Source of the DNA: Bacteroidia bacterium
GTDB taxonomy: Bacteria > Bacteroidota > Bacteroidia > UKL13-3
DNA length: 60,525 nucleotides
Assembly (NCBI GenBank): GCA_025454975.1
Contig: JALONK010000015.1
Location: 1 to 60,525 of the forward strand
Reading direction: 5' to 3'
The notes beneath the pieces are model-generated. The model did no database searches and was not told the DNA's origin. It was given only the letters and a program-made list of their open reading frames with translations. Made by a program: the position numbers and the translations under genes. Shown here piece by piece: positions 43,587 through 52,781 of the stretch. Within the stretch, counting starts at the first letter, position 1, and every line of letters starts with the position of its first letter.

Positions 43587-45548
43587 TTAGAATGAAACAC
43601 TATTAAGTAAGGTTTTAACTACTTCATTTTTTGGATTTTTTTTCAATAGTTGCTGTAAAATCAACTTCGCTTCTTTCTTTTTATTCAATTGAAAATATGC
43701 TGCAGCTTTGTTGAATAATGCCTGTTCATAATCAGGATCCAACGCCAAGGCTTTGTTATACCAAACTATAGCTTCTTCAAATTTATATCGTTCGGCCAAT
43801 AAAAATCCAAGTCCTACATAAGGCTCTGCTTGCTTTGGATTGTATTTTAATGAAGTTTCATATGCTTGCTTTGCTTCTGTGGTATATTCCATTTCAATGC
43901 ACAAAGTACCAAAACTATTCAGAAAGTCTAAATGCCTTGGTGCTAAAGTAATGGCTCTTTGATACCAGCGGTAGGCCATTGATCTGTTTTTTAACAAGGA
44001 TGCCGCGCGACCAATGCGGTAACATAACCAAGCCTGTTGTTGTTCTTCCGGTTTAAGTTTAGCAGCTAATTGCACAATTTTCTGATAGTTTTGTTTAACA
44101 AACCAAACATGAACCAACGCTTCTGTATTTTGGGTTCCTGCAGCAGAAAGCAATACTTCTGCACTATCTAAACCAGATATCTCCCCTTTAAACTTTTCTA
44201 CATAATTAGTAAATGCAATACCTTTTATCTCTTCATCGGTAGTTTTATTGTTGATGCAATAGATACCCGCAAACTCTTTGATTTCGTTTACCTTACGTTT
44301 AGTTAAAGGTTTACGTATCCAATGATCGGTAACAGTTACATGCGGAATATCAATGGTGCCCGACTTAGGCATGTGACAGCCAACACAATTTTGATTTGCC
44401 TTAGTGATTGCAGCAGTTGTAGTTGTGCAATAGTTTTTCTTTTGTATTGAATGACAGCCATTGCAACTGTTATTAAAAATTTGAGTTCCGGTTACTTTTA
44501 CACTCACATGTGGGTTATGACAACTTATGCAGGTTAACGATTTACTTGCGGTTACATTTCCTTTGTTAGTTGAGGCCGTTTTAATAAAACAGTTACTCAT
44601 TTGTAAACGCTGTGCATGCGATGCCATAATAAACTCATCATCCCTATTCTTATATTTAGGCATGAATATGTCGATATAATCACTTAACCTTTGGCCTGGC
44701 CTAAAATCAGTAAACTTTTTATTAGGTTTTAGCACTGCATTTCCTTGCAGGTGGCACCTTTGGCAAACATCTATTTGCAAATCCCAGGATAAGTTGGCCG
44801 GATTCACAATTGAATAATCAATCCCGGTTGCTGTATCCACTATTATACCTGATGCTTTTTCTTGAACATGTAATTCACCGGGCCCATGACATCTTTCGCA
44901 ATCAATCCCTAACGGAATATTTTCAAATCGGTTAAATGAATTTTCATCATGCTTTGGCATGGCATTATGACAACTCATACACTCAACTCCAATTGCCCTG
45001 CTAAATCTTACGTTTTCGCCATTTTCAAAACCTGGAGGTAAATCCCATTTTTGCTTTTGAGCATACCAAGTTAATGGCATCTGATAAACATACCCGTTAA
45101 TGTTCATGAGATGCGAATTGGTATGTTGACCGCTACCTATGATATAATCTACTTTTTCAACGCGCTTATAAATGGTGTCACGATTTAATAGTCGGTATTC
45201 CATGATGTACATTGAATCTGATTTCCAAAATGGATAATAGTACATGTTATTACTTTTGTCGTATACCGGCTTATGATTACCGAATTTTGCAGCAGATTTT
45301 TGCATATCAGCTTCACCAAACGACATCCCCATACCTGTTTGTATAAATGAATTGTAAATGTCGCCATGACAAGCTCTGCAAGTTTGAATACCAACATACT
45401 TTACAGTATCGTGATGATTTTTATAAACAAGCTCATCTGTTTTTGAGGAGGGATTATTACAATAAACAAAAGTACTAGCCAATAAGTAAAGGCAAGCCAA
45501 AACACTGATTCCGGTATAAATTTGTTTCTTGATTTTTCCCATTAACAT
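43587..45548 (-). CDS. Seven-haem c-type cytochrome with C-terminal TPR domain
   Basis: A 653-residue protein (ATG 45548, alternative ATG 45542). An N-terminal anchor or signal (IYTGISVLACLYLLASTFVY) precedes seven CxxCH haem sites: CRACH (residue 57), CMSCH, CERCH, CQRCH, CISCH, CNGCH and CVGCH (about 387). Residues about 485-645 form TPRs (RAASLLKNRSMAYRWYQRAI, AEPYVGLGFLLAERYKFEEA, NKALALDPDYEQALFNKAAA). The haem part resembles cytochrome c554-type multihaem proteins; there is no CxxCK as in NrfA. It probably passes electrons in the periplasm while the TPRs dock a partner. Its start overlaps the deacetylase stop by one base. Donor and acceptor unknown. Confidence 0.9.
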   Translation of the reverse strand: MLMGKIKKQIYTGISVLACLYLLASTFVYCNNPSSKTDELVYKNHHDTVKYVGIQTCRACHGDIYNSFIQTGMGMSFGEADMQKSAAKFGNHKPVYDKSNNMYYYPFWKSDSMYIMEYRLLNRDTIYKRVEKVDYIIGSGQHTNSHLMNINGYVYQMPLTWYAQKQKWDLPPGFENGENVRFSRAIGVECMSCHNAMPKHDENSFNRFENIPLGIDCERCHGPGELHVQEKASGIIVDTATGIDYSIVNPANLSWDLQIDVCQRCHLQGNAVLKPNKKFTDFRPGQRLSDYIDIFMPKYKNRDDEFIMASHAQRLQMSNCFIKTASTNKGNVTASKSLTCISCHNPHVSVKVTGTQIFNNSCNGCHSIQKKNYCTTTTAAITKANQNCVGCHMPKSGTIDIPHVTVTDHWIRKPLTKRKVNEIKEFAGIYCINNKTTDEEIKGIAFTNYVEKFKGEISGLDSAEVLLSAAGTQNTEALVHVWFVKQNYQKIVQLAAKLKPEEQQQAWLCYRIGRAASLLKNRSMAYRWYQRAITLAPRHLDFLNSFGTLCIEMEYTTEAKQAYETSLKYNPKQAEPYVGLGFLLAERYKFEEAIVWYNKALALDPDYEQALFNKAAAYFQLNKKKEAKLILQQLLKKNPKNEVVKTLLNSVSF

Positions 45549-46480
45549 TATAAACCTAAACTATCCATTTTGTGTTTTTCATACATGTCGCCCTCGGCAG
45601 GATAACGCATAAAAGGAGCTAATCTACCAGAGGCTTTAGCCATTGACCATGTTAAACTTTCGCCGGCCGGAATAGTTTGTGTAACAGTTTCATATATCGG
45701 ATCTTTTAATGCTTTATCAGCATCAATTACCTTCCATCCTTTTTGCTTAAAATGCATTAATAAATCATCTAAGAATAATGCAGCGGCTAAGTTGTGATGA
45801 AGTAATAAGGTATGCTTAATTTTTCTTCCGGTTAATAAAGATGATAAAGAATCATAATAAACTGCACGATCATAAATATGACTTAAATAAAATTGTTTAA
45901 ATGCTTCTATATCAGCGCTTGGATTTTCAGTTAGTCGTTTTCTTAAACGAGAGTCAATATACCAGTCTGAATTATCAATTGTGACATAGCCATTCTTATA
46001 ACCTTGCGATTTCATAAAGCTTCTAAAGCCTTCTATTTTTTCGGGTGAATTACCTTCTTTTAAATAAGGGAATCTAAAATATTTAATAAAGTTTGTGTAA
46101 GGTTTAATCACCGCTTCATTTTTCAGCAACTCGTCGCAATAAATAGCAAGTGTTGTTTTGTCGTCATTAAAGTTAGGATGATTTAAAGTATGATTGGCGA
46201 GAAAATGACCGGCATTATTCCAGGTTGAGAGTACATACTTACCATTTTTGGTTAATTTATTATGACCGGCAACATACATAATTGAATGTATATTGTGCTT
46301 TTGCAGTGAGAATAAAATACGTTGATGCCAATCTTCAAGTTTATAGCCGGCCAAATCAGAGGTTTTACCATCATCAAAGGTGATGCTGATTTCAGGAACC
46401 ACATTTTTTTGTTCAACTGAAAACCCATAAATGATTAGAACTGCAATAAAAGTAAACAATATGACCGGGTATTTTCGCAT
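45548..46480 (-). CDS. Exported NodB-family polysaccharide deacetylase
   Basis: About 310 residues from ATG 46480 (MRKYPVILFTFIAVLIIYGF), the start of a signal anchor; the open frame extends 24 codons upstream without a better start. NodB motifs: motif 1 EISITFDDGKTSD (catalytic base and metal Asp), motif 2 HTLNHPNF (HxxxH metal ligands), motif 3 FRFPYLKEGNSPEK (RxPY), late HTLLLHHN. The enzyme should remove acetyl groups from peptidoglycan or another glycan in the periplasm. It heads the run deacetylase, cytochrome, MltG, LTA-synthase-like protein, MFS. Confidence 0.92.
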   Translation of the reverse strand: MRKYPVILFTFIAVLIIYGFSVEQKNVVPEISITFDDGKTSDLAGYKLEDWHQRILFSLQKHNIHSIMYVAGHNKLTKNGKYVLSTWNNAGHFLANHTLNHPNFNDDKTTLAIYCDELLKNEAVIKPYTNFIKYFRFPYLKEGNSPEKIEGFRSFMKSQGYKNGYVTIDNSDWYIDSRLRKRLTENPSADIEAFKQFYLSHIYDRAVYYDSLSSLLTGRKIKHTLLLHHNLAAALFLDDLLMHFKQKGWKVIDADKALKDPIYETVTQTIPAGESLTWSMAKASGRLAPFMRYPAEGDMYEKHKMDSLGL

Positions 46481-46584
46481 AATACAAATATGCAACAATG
46501 CTTTAAAATACCCTACACCATGCGGCTTTGAACGATATATTTTACACGGCAAAAAAGATTAATTAAAAGATAATGAAATAATTT

Positions 46585-46615
46585 TTTGTTTATCAAGCAA
46601 TTACAATTACCTTGC
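46585..46615 (+). promoter_or_regulatory. Possible promoter of the cold-shock gene
   Basis: TTTG at 46585-46588 and TACCTTGC at 46608-46615 with 19 bases between them fit the Bacteroidota spacing but the second box has two mismatches. Transcription would start near 46622, leaving a short leader of about 20 bases instead of the long structured leader of E. coli cspA. Confidence 0.35.
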
Positions 46616-46641
46616 GAACTCATTTAATATAATACAACACA

Positions 46642-46836
46642 ATGCAACAAGGAACAGTGAAGTTTTTCAACGAAACGAAAGGCTTCGGATTTATTACTCC
46701 TGCTGAAGGAGGCGCTGACATTTTCGTACACTCAACAGGATTAGTTGATCGCATTCGCGAAAATGACAAAGTTCAATTTGAAACTGAAAGAGGCAAAAAA
46801 GGTATTAATGCTGTTAAAGTACAAAGAATAGGTTAA
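46642..46836 (+). CDS. Cold-shock domain protein (CspA family)
   Basis: A 64-residue single-domain protein. The RNA-binding motifs are present: RNP1 KGFGFITP and RNP2 DIFVHST, with GTVKFFNETKGFGFI at the start and FETERGKKGINAVKVQ at the end. Cold-shock proteins bind single-stranded RNA and DNA and melt secondary structure. It is monocistronic between divergent and convergent neighbours and has its own terminator 20 bases after the stop. Confidence 0.96.
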   Translation: MQQGTVKFFNETKGFGFITPAEGGADIFVHSTGLVDRIRENDKVQFETERGKKGINAVKVQRIG

Positions 46837-46855
46837 TTAATTTTTTCAATTCACT

Positions 46856-46888
46856 AAAGGCTGTCGCTTAACTCGACAGCCTTTTTTT
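46856..46888 (+). terminator. Terminator of the cold-shock gene
   Basis: An 11-bp perfect stem (AAAGGCTGTCG at 46856-46866 with 46874-46884) with a 7-base loop is followed by T-run to 46888. It points in the plus direction and separates the cold-shock gene from the convergent DUF1207-like gene. Confidence 0.88.
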
Positions 46889-46899
46889 ATGCATTAAAA

Positions 46900-47751
46900 T
46901 CAAAAATCGAAATACAATCCAACACTTTGTAAATCCTTGGTTTTGTTGTAAAACTGTCCCCTTTCTTCCATGCCTGAAGTTAAATGATAGGCAATTGACA
47001 TGGTTCGTAATTGATGATTAATTACCCTAATACCTGTTTGAAAATTAAAGGTGTTACGCCATGATAATTCTTGCCTGAATTTAATATCAGATGCTGTGAA
47101 GACAAAGGAACTTTTTCCTATTTTAAATACATCATAAACGAAACCTGTTTGAAGCATAACATAATTAATATGGTTAACAAAAGTATTTGCTGTTGCAATT
47201 TTAAAACCATGATACCATTGTAATCCTCCATAAGCTGTTAGTCGTTTTGATGTGTTTTTGTAAACCAAATACCAGTTTGTATAATCTTTAATGTAATTTA
47301 TTGGTGTGAGTTGTTGCAAATTAATGGCATCATCGGTAAGGTGTTGACTAGTATGGCCGGCCCCCCACCTTATGAATAAATTTTTATAGAATGGAATATC
47401 AAAAAATAAATCTACATAATAATCGGCATTTATGGTTTCGCCTCTATTGCTATAACGTTGCAAACTGCTATAAATACTACCTGCAAAACTCATCTGTATC
47501 TGCTTCCTGAAAAGCCAAATATCGGCAACAGGTAATTGTGCACCACAACTAAAATAATAACCACTATTGCTAACATCCTTTTTCAGTTGTGTGCGATGAG
47601 CTGTTCCATCGGCCGAAAACACAGGAATTATACGGTTTGGTAGGGGTTGAATTCGAATAATGGAATCCGGTTGAAATGCATGAACAGGCAAGGCTGTATT
47701 TATGAGCACAGCCAAACTGATAACGCTAAAAAAACGAAAGAGGATATTCAT
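46900..47751 (-). CDS. DUF1207-like outer-membrane protein
   Basis: A 283-residue exported protein (signal to about residue 25, PVHAF). Many alternating strands and a C-terminal GLYFDF, ending in Phe, indicate an outer-membrane beta-barrel. IRWGAGHTSQHLTDDAI (about residues 133-149) and WYLVYKNTSKRLTAYGGLQW recall the DUF1207 family, whose His-Ser-His-Leu motif it shares; the assignment is by eye. The ATG at 47751 directly touches the U-tract of the terminator belonging to the M16 peptidase gene, leaving no room for its own promoter in the intergenic space. Function unknown. Confidence 0.7.
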   Translation of the reverse strand: MNILFRFFSVISLAVLINTALPVHAFQPDSIIRIQPLPNRIIPVFSADGTAHRTQLKKDVSNSGYYFSCGAQLPVADIWLFRKQIQMSFAGSIYSSLQRYSNRGETINADYYVDLFFDIPFYKNLFIRWGAGHTSQHLTDDAINLQQLTPINYIKDYTNWYLVYKNTSKRLTAYGGLQWYHGFKIATANTFVNHINYVMLQTGFVYDVFKIGKSSFVFTASDIKFRQELSWRNTFNFQTGIRVINHQLRTMSIAYHLTSGMEERGQFYNKTKDLQSVGLYFDF

Positions 47752-47784
47752 AAAAAAAGCCGCAATAACAAGTTATTGCGGCTT
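47752..47784 (-). terminator. Terminator after the M16 peptidase gene, abutting the next start codon
   Basis: On the minus strand a 13-bp perfect stem (47784-47772 with 47769-47757, core AAGCCGCAATAAC) with a 2-base nominal loop ends in seven T (47758-47752). The very next bases are the ATG of the DUF1207-like gene (47751-47749). Terminator quality is high, so expression of that gene depends on read-through or a promoter within the preceding 50 bases or inside the peptidase gene. Confidence 0.85.
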
Positions 47785-47803
47785 AAATTAAATCATTCCA
47801 AAA

Positions 47804-50740
47804 TTAATAACCAAAAATATCTTCTAAGGTTAACTCGGTAAACTCTCCGTATTTTTTTAATTCTTCCATGTTCAACTTTTCTTTATTACCCATAATCATG
47901 TAATGGTATTTTACATTTTTATAATTCGTATTAAAAAACTGTTGTATTTGCTCAAATTGAATATTGTCAATTTTCTCATATACATCACGATTTAAATCAT
48001 GATGAACCCCCATTTTTTTCATAGCCATAAAACTAAAAAATATGTTTTCTTTATTTACCCTTGAGGTTTCAATTTGTTGTTTGATGGCTTCTTTTGCTGC
48101 TGCAAATGCTGCATCACTTTTAATTAAGTCGGTTAATAATTCTTGCATGGCCGGTACAGCATCAACCAGTTTATCAGCTTGTGTTCCAATAAAGGCTGTA
48201 ATATAGTTAGGGTCGCCAACTTTTGATGGTGTTGAATATCTTGAAAAAGTAGAATAAGCCAAAGCCTTACTTTCGCGTATGGTTTGAAACACAATAGATG
48301 ACATACCGCCTCCGAAATATTCATTAAACATGGTAATCACAGGAACCATATTGGTATCATAAGGGGCTGTTTGACGATTCATCCAGTATAATTCAGTTTG
48401 TACCATTTTATAATTTACAAAATATACTTTGTTTGAATTTGTTTCATTACGAGTGAAAGTAACTGCCTTAGGATAGTTTTTTAATTTTTTAGGTGTAACA
48501 TGTGCTTTAGCCATGTAACTGTTAAAATTACTTAATTCACGCGGCCCATAATAATAAATATCGTGTTTGTAGGATGTAAGTTGTTTAACTTTTGCAACCA
48601 ATTCTTCTGCTTGAACCGCTTTTAATTCATCAGCGGTTAACCCATAGATAAAAGGATTATTTTTCCCGTAAACTACATAACTCCTAAGTGCCGACCAGAA
48701 AATTGCCTGCTTATTTAATTTAGCATCATTTCGCTGTTTTAATATACGTTGAACCAACGATTCTAATGCGGCTTTGTCCGGTTTTGCATTTGCCAGCAAG
48801 TGTTCGAATAATTCAACTGCTTTTTCAAAGTTTTCATCTAAACCGGATAACGAAACATAAACCTGTTCTTCACCTGCGCTAACATTAAAATTACAAGCCA
48901 GGTTAAAAAACGCTTTACTGATTTGTTCACTCGAATATTTATCGGTACCTAAAAATTGTAATAACTGAACAGCTAATGGTAATTTTTTATCATTAAACTC
49001 ACCCATATCCAATACATAATACATACTGAATAATCCATTATCTTTATTTCTGATGTAATACACAGGAATATTTTTCCCTAAGGTTGATTGGGTAAAATCT
49101 TTATTAAAATCAATAAAACGCGGTGTGATGCGCGGTGGTTTGCTACTCATAATTTGGGCAACAAACGGACTCATATCATCGCGGTTTACTTCTACAGGTG
49201 TAATTTGCGGTTTTTCAATTTTACGAGTAGTTTTATCTTCTCCAATTCGCTTATATACGATAACATAATCATTAGTATAATAACGTTTAGTAAATTCTAC
49301 AATATCATTTTTTGTAATTAAGGAGAGTTGATCAATCATCGCTGTTTGATCTGTCCATGGCATATCAACTATAAAGGCATCGAGCATAGTGCTGGCACGG
49401 CCATCATTACTCTCGTTTCTTCTGATAATATCTACTTTAAAATTATTGATGATAGCTTTTAAATCATCTTCACTAAAATCTGCCGCTTTGATTTTTTCAA
49501 TTTGAGAAAGCAATAAATCTCTAAGTTCTTCTAGTGTTTGTCCAGCTTTTGGTCTGCCGGTTAAAAAGTGAATACTGTAATCTTTATTAGGCCAGGTAGA
49601 TGACCCGGCTCCTAGTACTTTTTGTTGTTTTACTAAATTTAAATCTATTAATCCGGCTTTTGAATTGGCTAACAAATAATCTAACAACAACATTAATTGT
49701 GCTTCCTTTGTAGTAGCACCCGGCAACCTAAATCCCATCATTAAGTTTTCTGCATCGGGGCCATATACATTAAATACGGTAGGTGCATTACGTTTTGGTT
49801 CGTTTTCAAATTGATAAGCAGGTACCGGCTTAGGCTGCATATACCCAAACTTTTCTGCTATCATATTAATGGCTTGGTCAGGATCAATATCACCCGCTAA
49901 AACTATGGCCATATTATTTGGCACGTAGTGGGTATTGTAATAATTACGAATTTTAACCAGTGAAGGATTTTTTAAATGTTCAACTGTACCAATTGTAGTT
50001 TGAGTACCATAAGCATGTTTGGTAAACAATCCTGATAACAAAGCTTCAAACACTTTTCTACCATCGTTATCAAGGGCTATATTTTTCTCTTCATACACTG
50101 CTTCTAATTCAGTATGAAATAACCGCATTACCGGAGCTCTAAACCTTTCAGCTTCTATGGTTAACCAATTTTCTAATTGGTTTTGAGGAATGTCGTTTAC
50201 ATAAACCGTTTGTTCTAATGAGGTAAAGGCATTAGTACCCGTTGCCCCAATACTGCTTAACATTTTATCATACTCGTTGGCAATGGCAAATTGACTGGCT
50301 AATCCACTTACCGAATCTATTTGTTTGTAAATTTCCTTGCGTTTCTTTTCATCGGTAGTTTTGTTGTATAATTCGTAAAGTGCGTCAATTTTATCTAATT
50401 GCTCTTTCTCTTTTTCCCAATTTTTTGTGCCATACTTATCTGTTCCTTTAAAAAGCATGTGCTCTAAATAATGCGCTAACCCTGTATTGTCTGATGGGTC
50501 ATTTTTACTTCCGGCTTTAACTGCGATGTAGGTTTGAATTCTTGGTTCGGCTTTATTAACCGATATCATTACAGTTAAGCCATTAGGTAACGTATAAATA
50601 CGTACACCCATTGGGTCGTTGGTTACTGTTTTATAAACAAACTTGCCATCAGGCGATTTTTTCTCCTCCCAAGTGTAATTGGTTTGTGCTTGGGCAAAAA
50701 TTGCTGTTAAAAATAATAGATTAAATAATCCTTTTTTCAT
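47804..50740 (-). CDS. M16-family zinc metallopeptidase (pitrilysin-like), exported
   Basis: A 978-residue protein with signal peptide (MKKGLFNLLFLTAIFAQAQ) and two M16 halves. The first carries the inverted zinc motif HYLEHMLFKGT (HxxEH, about residues 86-90) and the distal Glu in HTELEAVYEEKNIAL (about 205-219); NNMAIVLAGDIDPD follows. The second half, typical of inactive partners, has FGGGMSSIVFQTIRESKALAYS. It should degrade peptides in the periplasm. It is a single-gene unit with a strong terminator; the prmC gene is upstream on the same strand. Confidence 0.95.
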   Translation of the reverse strand: MKKGLFNLLFLTAIFAQAQTNYTWEEKKSPDGKFVYKTVTNDPMGVRIYTLPNGLTVMISVNKAEPRIQTYIAVKAGSKNDPSDNTGLAHYLEHMLFKGTDKYGTKNWEKEKEQLDKIDALYELYNKTTDEKKRKEIYKQIDSVSGLASQFAIANEYDKMLSSIGATGTNAFTSLEQTVYVNDIPQNQLENWLTIEAERFRAPVMRLFHTELEAVYEEKNIALDNDGRKVFEALLSGLFTKHAYGTQTTIGTVEHLKNPSLVKIRNYYNTHYVPNNMAIVLAGDIDPDQAINMIAEKFGYMQPKPVPAYQFENEPKRNAPTVFNVYGPDAENLMMGFRLPGATTKEAQLMLLLDYLLANSKAGLIDLNLVKQQKVLGAGSSTWPNKDYSIHFLTGRPKAGQTLEELRDLLLSQIEKIKAADFSEDDLKAIINNFKVDIIRRNESNDGRASTMLDAFIVDMPWTDQTAMIDQLSLITKNDIVEFTKRYYTNDYVIVYKRIGEDKTTRKIEKPQITPVEVNRDDMSPFVAQIMSSKPPRITPRFIDFNKDFTQSTLGKNIPVYYIRNKDNGLFSMYYVLDMGEFNDKKLPLAVQLLQFLGTDKYSSEQISKAFFNLACNFNVSAGEEQVYVSLSGLDENFEKAVELFEHLLANAKPDKAALESLVQRILKQRNDAKLNKQAIFWSALRSYVVYGKNNPFIYGLTADELKAVQAEELVAKVKQLTSYKHDIYYYGPRELSNFNSYMAKAHVTPKKLKNYPKAVTFTRNETNSNKVYFVNYKMVQTELYWMNRQTAPYDTNMVPVITMFNEYFGGGMSSIVFQTIRESKALAYSTFSRYSTPSKVGDPNYITAFIGTQADKLVDAVPAMQELLTDLIKSDAAFAAAKEAIKQQIETSRVNKENIFFSFMAMKKMGVHHDLNRDVYEKIDNIQFEQIQQFFNTNYKNVKYHYMIMGNKEKLNMEELKKYGEFTELTLEDIFGY

Positions 50741-50807
50741 ATAATAAATGGAATAGATAGCAAATGAACGAAATTTATTTTGATATGAAAAGAAGCTAAT
50801 GGATATT

Positions 50808-51689
50808 TTAAAACTTGTTGTTTATCATTACAAACCTTGGCTTGCCTTGCATATCATTCACAATAACCTTATTGTTTAACCTCAGATGGTTAAAACACTC
50901 GAGTGTAGTATTGGCCAATAAAGGATTAATTTCACAATATACCCCTTCTAATCGGTCACCTGCAAACGTAGCAATTTTAGCTAACTGTTTATAAAACAAC
51001 AATGGGTCGCCCGGTGAAAATAAAGCAAGATGTGGCTCATATTTTAATACATTAGGTGACATTTCATTAGCTTCTTGTGTAGCAATATAAGGCGGGTTGC
51101 TCACGAATATCATTTGTCCGCTTTGTTCCAACGCATCTGTTATTAAGCGTTGCATCATTCCATCATCTAATATATCTGAAGTACTAAATTGAATGTTGGT
51201 ATGATTAACTAATGCATTTTTTTGGGCTAGTACTATGGCATTTTCACTAATATCAATAGCTCTTACTGATACTTGTGGTAAATGTTTTTTAAGTGTTATT
51301 GGTATGCAACCACTACCGGTTCCAAAATCTATTATTTGCACTTGAAGTTTATCAGGTATATTCTTGCGCACTAAATCAACCAACTCTTCTGTTTCCGGCC
51401 TAGGAATTAATACCGATTCGTTCACTTCAATTTTTATCCCATAAAACCAAGTATAACCTATAATGTATTGAAATGGCTCACCGGTTTGTAATCGCTTCAA
51501 CCATTGATTAAACATATCATGTTGTTGGTTATCAATCGCTTTATCAATTAGGGCTAATTGATGATACTTGATGAATAAAAAATCTCTACATATCCAATCA
51601 ACCATGGCTGTTATTTCGCCTTGGTCGTAATTAGTTGCCAATTCAGTAAACCATGACTTAAAATAATGTGCTGCCGAAATTTCACTCAT
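50808..51689 (-). CDS. prmC: Release factor glutamine methyltransferase PrmC
   Basis: About 293 residues from ATG 51689 (MSEISAAHYFKSWFTELATN); an upstream ATG at 51710 would add seven residues. It methylates the Gln of the GGQ motif in RF1/RF2. Motifs: EPFQYIIGYTWFYGIKIEVN and LIPRPETEELVDLV (N-terminal family signature), IIDFGTGSGCIPITLKKHLP (SAM binding), and MIFVSNPPYIATQEANEM, with NPPY binding the Gln substrate. All hallmarks are present. It is divergent from ribD, with 36 bases between the starts. Confidence 0.95.
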   Translation of the reverse strand: MSEISAAHYFKSWFTELATNYDQGEITAMVDWICRDFLFIKYHQLALIDKAIDNQQHDMFNQWLKRLQTGEPFQYIIGYTWFYGIKIEVNESVLIPRPETEELVDLVRKNIPDKLQVQIIDFGTGSGCIPITLKKHLPQVSVRAIDISENAIVLAQKNALVNHTNIQFSTSDILDDGMMQRLITDALEQSGQMIFVSNPPYIATQEANEMSPNVLKYEPHLALFSPGDPLLFYKQLAKIATFAGDRLEGVYCEINPLLANTTLECFNHLRLNNKVIVNDMQGKPRFVMINNKF

Positions 51690-51725
51690 GGCTGCAAGGT
51701 ACAAAAACATTACATTCGCAGGCCA

Positions 51726-52781
51726 ATGGTAGAAAATAAATACATGTTACGCGCTATTGAACTTGCTAAGAAAAGTGCAGGATATAACCTGCCTAATCCT
51801 TATGTAGGTTGTGTAATTGTGTATCGCAACATGATTATCGGAGAGGGTTATCATCAGCAATTCGGGCAAGCCCATGCAGAGGTTAATGCCATTAAATCTG
51901 TTATGAATAAATCATTACTAACAGAAGCAACACTTTATGTAACCCTTGAACCATGCAGTCATTTTGGCAAAACTCCTCCTTGTGCCGATTTAATTTTAAC
52001 TCATAAAATACCAACTGTTGTGGTAGGTTCTGTCGACCCCAACACACAAGTTGCAGGTAAGGGAATTCAATTATTAAAAGATCATGGAGTAACCGTAATT
52101 ACAGGAGTTGAAGAAGAGGCATGTAAACAACTGAATCCTCAATTTTTCTCTTATCATATAAATAAGCGTCCGTATATTACCTTAAAGTGGGCACAAACTT
52201 TAGATGGTTTTATTGGCCCTGTTTATAGCGGTAATCCGATTGTTCATCAAAAAGAAAATAAAATAACCCCTCCTATATTTTTATTACATAGTCACCAACT
52301 ACGGGCATCACATCAGGCCATTTTGGTTGGCACAAATACCATAATTCATGATAATGCAAGTTTAACTAACAGGCATGCGGTAGGTGCACATCCCTTGCGA
52401 ATTATTCCCGATTTTAATCATTCCATTCCGCTTGATGCTAATATTTTTTTAAATGATGCCCCTACCCTTATGCTGTCGGAAAAAATAAGACCTGAATGGG
52501 AAAATTTTCCACATGTTGAAGTTGTACTTACCAACAAAACTGAAATGCTTCCTACACTCATACAAACACTGTTTACTAAAGGCATAACAGGTTTATTAGT
52601 TGAAGGCGGAACAACCATGCATCAGTTGTTTATAAATGAAAATCTATGGGATGAAGCCATTATGTATACGGCAAATCATGAATTAAAACAAGGAACTCCG
52701 TCCCCCGTTTTAACTAATGGCATATTAACAAAAGAAAAAAACATCAATCAAACCTTAATCAGTTATTTCCGTCGCTTATGA
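51726..52781 (+). CDS. ribD: Riboflavin biosynthesis protein RibD (bifunctional deaminase/reductase)
   Basis: About 351 residues from ATG 51726 (MVENKYMLRAIELAKKSAGY); the open frame begins earlier but overlaps prmC. N-terminal deaminase: GQAHAEVNAIKSV (zinc His, catalytic Glu) and LEPCSHFGKTPPC (zinc Cys pair). C-terminal reductase: PYITLKWAQTLDGFIGPVYS, SHQLRASHQAILVGTNTIIH, GITGLLVEGGTTMHQLFINE. It performs two steps from the GTP-derived pyrimidine to the riboflavin precursor. Its stop overlaps the next start (ATGA), so the DMT transporter is translationally coupled. No FMN riboswitch fits in the 36-base leader. Confidence 0.95.
   Translation: MVENKYMLRAIELAKKSAGYNLPNPYVGCVIVYRNMIIGEGYHQQFGQAHAEVNAIKSVMNKSLLTEATLYVTLEPCSHFGKTPPCADLILTHKIPTVVVGSVDPNTQVAGKGIQLLKDHGVTVITGVEEEACKQLNPQFFSYHINKRPYITLKWAQTLDGFIGPVYSGNPIVHQKENKITPPIFLLHSHQLRASHQAILVGTNTIIHDNASLTNRHAVGAHPLRIIPDFNHSIPLDANIFLNDAPTLMLSEKIRPEWENFPHVEVVLTNKTEMLPTLIQTLFTKGITGLLVEGGTTMHQLFINENLWDEAIMYTANHELKQGTPSPVLTNGILTKEKNINQTLISYFRRL

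Noticed and set aside
46481-46641. Long cold-shock leader RNA like cspA
   Set aside because: The promoter-like boxes leave only about 20 leader bases, and no extended conserved structure is visible.
51690-51725. Possible FMN riboswitch before ribD
   Set aside because: Only 36 bases separate the prmC and ribD starts, too short for the RFN element, and no RFN-like conserved sequence is seen.
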